From assembly GCA_902489135.1 (NCBI GenBank), contig CABTYW010000026.1, positions 1 to 25,808 of the forward strand: a DNA stretch of 25,808 bases, in the 5' to 3' direction. The notes beneath the pieces are model-generated. The model worked only from the letters and a program-made list of their open reading frames with translations. It made no database searches and was not told the DNA's origin. Both the position numbers and the translations under genes were made by a program. Shown in pieces: positions 24,162 through 25,808 of this stretch; positions within the stretch are counted from its first letter, which is position 1; each line of letters starts with the position of its first letter. Source of the DNA: an uncultured Synergistaceae bacterium. Lineage in GTDB: Bacteria; Synergistota; Synergistia; Synergistales; Dethiosulfovibrionaceae.

Positions 24162-25559
24162 TTACAGACCGGTGCGGGCCGTAAGGCGTCGGTTTCGCGC
24201 CTTCCAGCGTCCCGCGAGAAAATAAAGCCAAAGAGTAAGACCGCGCAGCGTCATGTCAATTACCATGGCATACCATGCGCCGGCCAGTCCGAGCCCCAGG
24301 CGCAGGACGAAGATCCGTGCGCTTACAAGGCGAATTACATACATGGTGAATATGCCCAGCCATAGCGGAAAGACGGTGTCTCCGGCGCCACGAAGCGCGC
24401 CGGTTGCCGTGAGCGCGACGCCCAGAAAAGGTTCGGCCCATGCCACGATGCGCAGCGCCATGGCTCCCTGAGCGACGATCGCTTCGTCTTTCGAAAAGAG
24501 GCCGATCAGCGGCGCGGCAAAACAGAACATAAGAGCGCTGACGCAGGCCATGACGGCAAAACAGAAGGCGATGGAAATTTTGCCGCTGCGCACCGCCCCC
24601 GCCTCGTCGCCCGCGCCGAGAGACTGTCCTACCAGCGCCGTTGCCGCCACTGACACGCCGTAGGCGGGATTATAGCACACGCCTTCTACGGTGACCGCCA
24701 GGTAGTGGGCGGAAATCGACAGGGTGCCCAGCGTGGAGATGATGCCCATGTAGAACATCTGTCCCGTAGAAAGGACAATGCGTTCAGCCGCTATGGGGGC
24801 GCCGATGGACAGCACGTCGCCGGCGAGATGCCCGCGAAAATCAGTCAGTTCGCGCAGGTGTAATTTCAGGCCGTCCCTGCGCCGCGCCAAAGCGGCCATC
24901 AGAAGCAGTGACGAAAGAACCATGGACGCCGCCGTGGATACCGCCGCGCCGCGCACACCCCACCCGGCTCCCGGAATCAGAAGGGGGCGCCCGAAGAAGA
25001 ACAGCGTGCGGGGACGGTAAATCAGCAAGAAGTTGCCTGCCACGTTGCAGAGGTTGGCGAACAACGAGATTTTCATGGGCGTCATGGTATCGCCGGTACC
25101 CTGAATGATGCAGGCCAAAGTGCGCCCCAGGGCCATAAAGATCATGGAAGAACCGACGATGCGCATGTAGGCCGCGGCGTCGGGAGCCACGTCGGGGGCC
25201 GCGTGCATCAGCGCGGCGTAAACGTCGGCGGCCAGCCAGGAGGCGGCTGTGAGCAGAGCCCCTACCGCGCAGGACAGAACCACGCCGTGTCGGGCATAAA
25301 GGCCGGCGCGATGGCTGTCATGAGAGCCGACGCATCGAGCCGTCAGGACCATGGCGCCGCCGGCCACAAGCATCATCGTGGCGTTGGCAAACCACAGGGG
25401 TTGAGCGTTGAGCGCGGCGGCGGCGGTGGCTTCGGCTCCCAGACTTCCCACCATGGCCACGTCGACGATGTTGACCAGCGTGAGCATCAGATTTTCGAAA
25501 ATTGCGGGAAGCGCCAAACGGATTACTCGTTCCAGCGTCTTTCCCCATCTTTCCGTCAT
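24162..25559 (-). CDS. MATE family exporter, first gene with patB
   Basis: Inner-membrane MATE exporter, 465 residues, about 12 helices. N-terminus TLERVIRLALPAIFENLMLTLVNIVDVAMVGSLG is typical of the NorM-like branch. Other hallmarks are GRTLACIIQGTGDTMTPMKISL in the first half, and AHYLAVTVEGVCYNPAYGVSVAATALVGQSLGAG plus GALRGAGDTVFPLWLG in the second. The start at 25559 has only a modest ribosome site (GGAAG). It is co-directional with patB 72 bases downstream. Its promoter overlaps the end of a transposase gene. The substrate is unknown. A role in exporting something linked to sulfur amino acids is a guess from context only. Confidence 0.92.
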   Translation of the reverse strand: MTERWGKTLERVIRLALPAIFENLMLTLVNIVDVAMVGSLGAEATAAAALNAQPLWFANATMMLVAGGAMVLTARCVGSHDSHRAGLYARHGVVLSCAVGALLTAASWLAADVYAALMHAAPDVAPDAAAYMRIVGSSMIFMALGRTLACIIQGTGDTMTPMKISLFANLCNVAGNFLLIYRPRTLFFFGRPLLIPGAGWGVRGAAVSTAASMVLSSLLLMAALARRRDGLKLHLRELTDFRGHLAGDVLSIGAPIAAERIVLSTGQMFYMGIISTLGTLSISAHYLAVTVEGVCYNPAYGVSVAATALVGQSLGAGDEAGAVRSGKISIAFCFAVMACVSALMFCFAAPLIGLFSKDEAIVAQGAMALRIVAWAEPFLGVALTATGALRGAGDTVFPLWLGIFTMYVIRLVSARIFVLRLGLGLAGAWYAMVIDMTLRGLTLWLYFLAGRWKARNRRLTARTGL

Positions 25560-25636
25560 GGCCGCTTCCGCCTTTCTTTTTGTGTACGATTAACTTTAGC
25601 AGATTTTTCAAGTCTCTGCAAAGGTCGGAAGAATAA

Positions 25637-25663
25637 ATTATACGTTGCATTCTTAGCTGTCAA
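25637..25663 (-). promoter_or_regulatory. Promoter of the MATE-patB unit, reading out of an insertion sequence
   Basis: Perfect TTGACA (25658-25663) and TATAAT (25637-25642) on the minus strand, 15 bases apart, which is shorter than the ideal 17. The -35 lies inside the last codons of the transposase, the -10 after its stop. Initiation near 25630 gives a leader of about 70 bases. Confidence 0.6.
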
Positions 25664-25808
25664 GACATATGTTACGTTTAGAGAAAAACTCTGCTACGAT
25701 CTGATTCGGGCTTTTAAAACCGAGAACCGTTTTCGCCGTTCTGTTGTATCGCCTTTCGTGCTTTGCCACTTGCTTTATCAAATCTTTCTCGCTGGTGAAC
25801 ACTTTACG
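25653..25808 (-). CDS. Transposase, C-terminal fragment (insertion sequence end)
   Basis: The minus strand is open from the right edge to TAA at 25653-25655 (51 residues). It contains KHERRYNRTAKTVLGFKSP followed by NQIVAEFF, a pattern (RRYN-x-T..LGFKSP) characteristic of the C-terminal tail of DDE transposases of the integrase-core type (IS3/IS30/IS481-like). Codon use and composition are AT-richer than in neighbouring genes, as expected for a mobile element. The rest lies outside the window, so family, integrity and terminal repeats cannot be judged. Confidence 0.75.
   Translation of the reverse strand, partial: RKVFTSEKDLIKQVAKHERRYNRTAKTVLGFKSPNQIVAEFFSKRNICLDS

Overview
The window looks like chromosomal DNA of a GC-rich, anaerobic, amino-acid-using bacterium with two membranes, most likely a member of the Synergistota (Pyramidobacter or Jonquetella type). 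This is an inference. Both substrate-binding proteins have classical signal peptides ending in Ala-X-Ala and no lipobox cysteine, which suggests a periplasm. Regulation nevertheless uses RNA devices best known from Firmicutes (a T-box and a THF riboswitch). The gene content (Liv transporter, APC permease, two YtcJ-like amidohydrolases, LarB/LarE, KtrAB, ECF S component) fits a peptide and amino-acid fermenter. I saw no rRNA, tRNA, CRISPR array or prophage.

Layout. 1-3164 (minus): livJ-livH-livM of a branched-chain amino acid ABC transporter, with a clear promoter before livJ; livM runs off the left edge. 3261-4711 (minus): a MATE exporter with its terminator. 5001-7986 (plus): glyA and mnmE, each with its own promoter, separated by a terminator. 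8076-8915 (plus): folT behind a THF riboswitch whose platform can hide or free the ribosome binding site. 8917-9447: no recognisable gene, closed by an orphan plus-strand terminator. 9569-12763 (minus): a TrpXYZ-like ABC transporter (binding protein, permease, ATPase) behind a tryptophan-type T-box, with an unannotated small ORF between the T-box terminator and the first gene. 12827-15045 (plus): an Rrf2 regulator with three cysteines, then larB and larE for the nickel-pincer nucleotide cofactor. 15069-20084 (minus): amidohydrolase, APC permease, amidohydrolase, apparently one operon with a strong promoter overlapped by dyad symmetry. 20297-22625 (minus): ktrB-ktrA potassium uptake with a roughly 320-base leader. 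22699-22894: two successive minus-strand terminators. 22908-25559 (minus): a second MATE exporter followed by a PatB/MalY C-S lyase. 25653-25808: C-terminal end of an insertion-sequence transposase at the right edge, whose last codons hold the -35 box of the promoter reading into the MATE-patB pair.

How the parts relate. Much of the window concerns amino acid traffic: branched-chain uptake, charging-controlled uptake that is probably for tryptophan, an amidohydrolase/permease cassette, serine-glycine and one-carbon metabolism (glyA with folate uptake), and cysteine/cystathionine cleavage. The most informative elements are regulatory: the T-box has a fully traceable antiterminator/terminator pair, and the folT leader has two mutually exclusive hairpins. 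The least explained parts are the small ORF in the T-box operon, the amidohydrolase cassette, the ktrB leader, and the orphan terminators.
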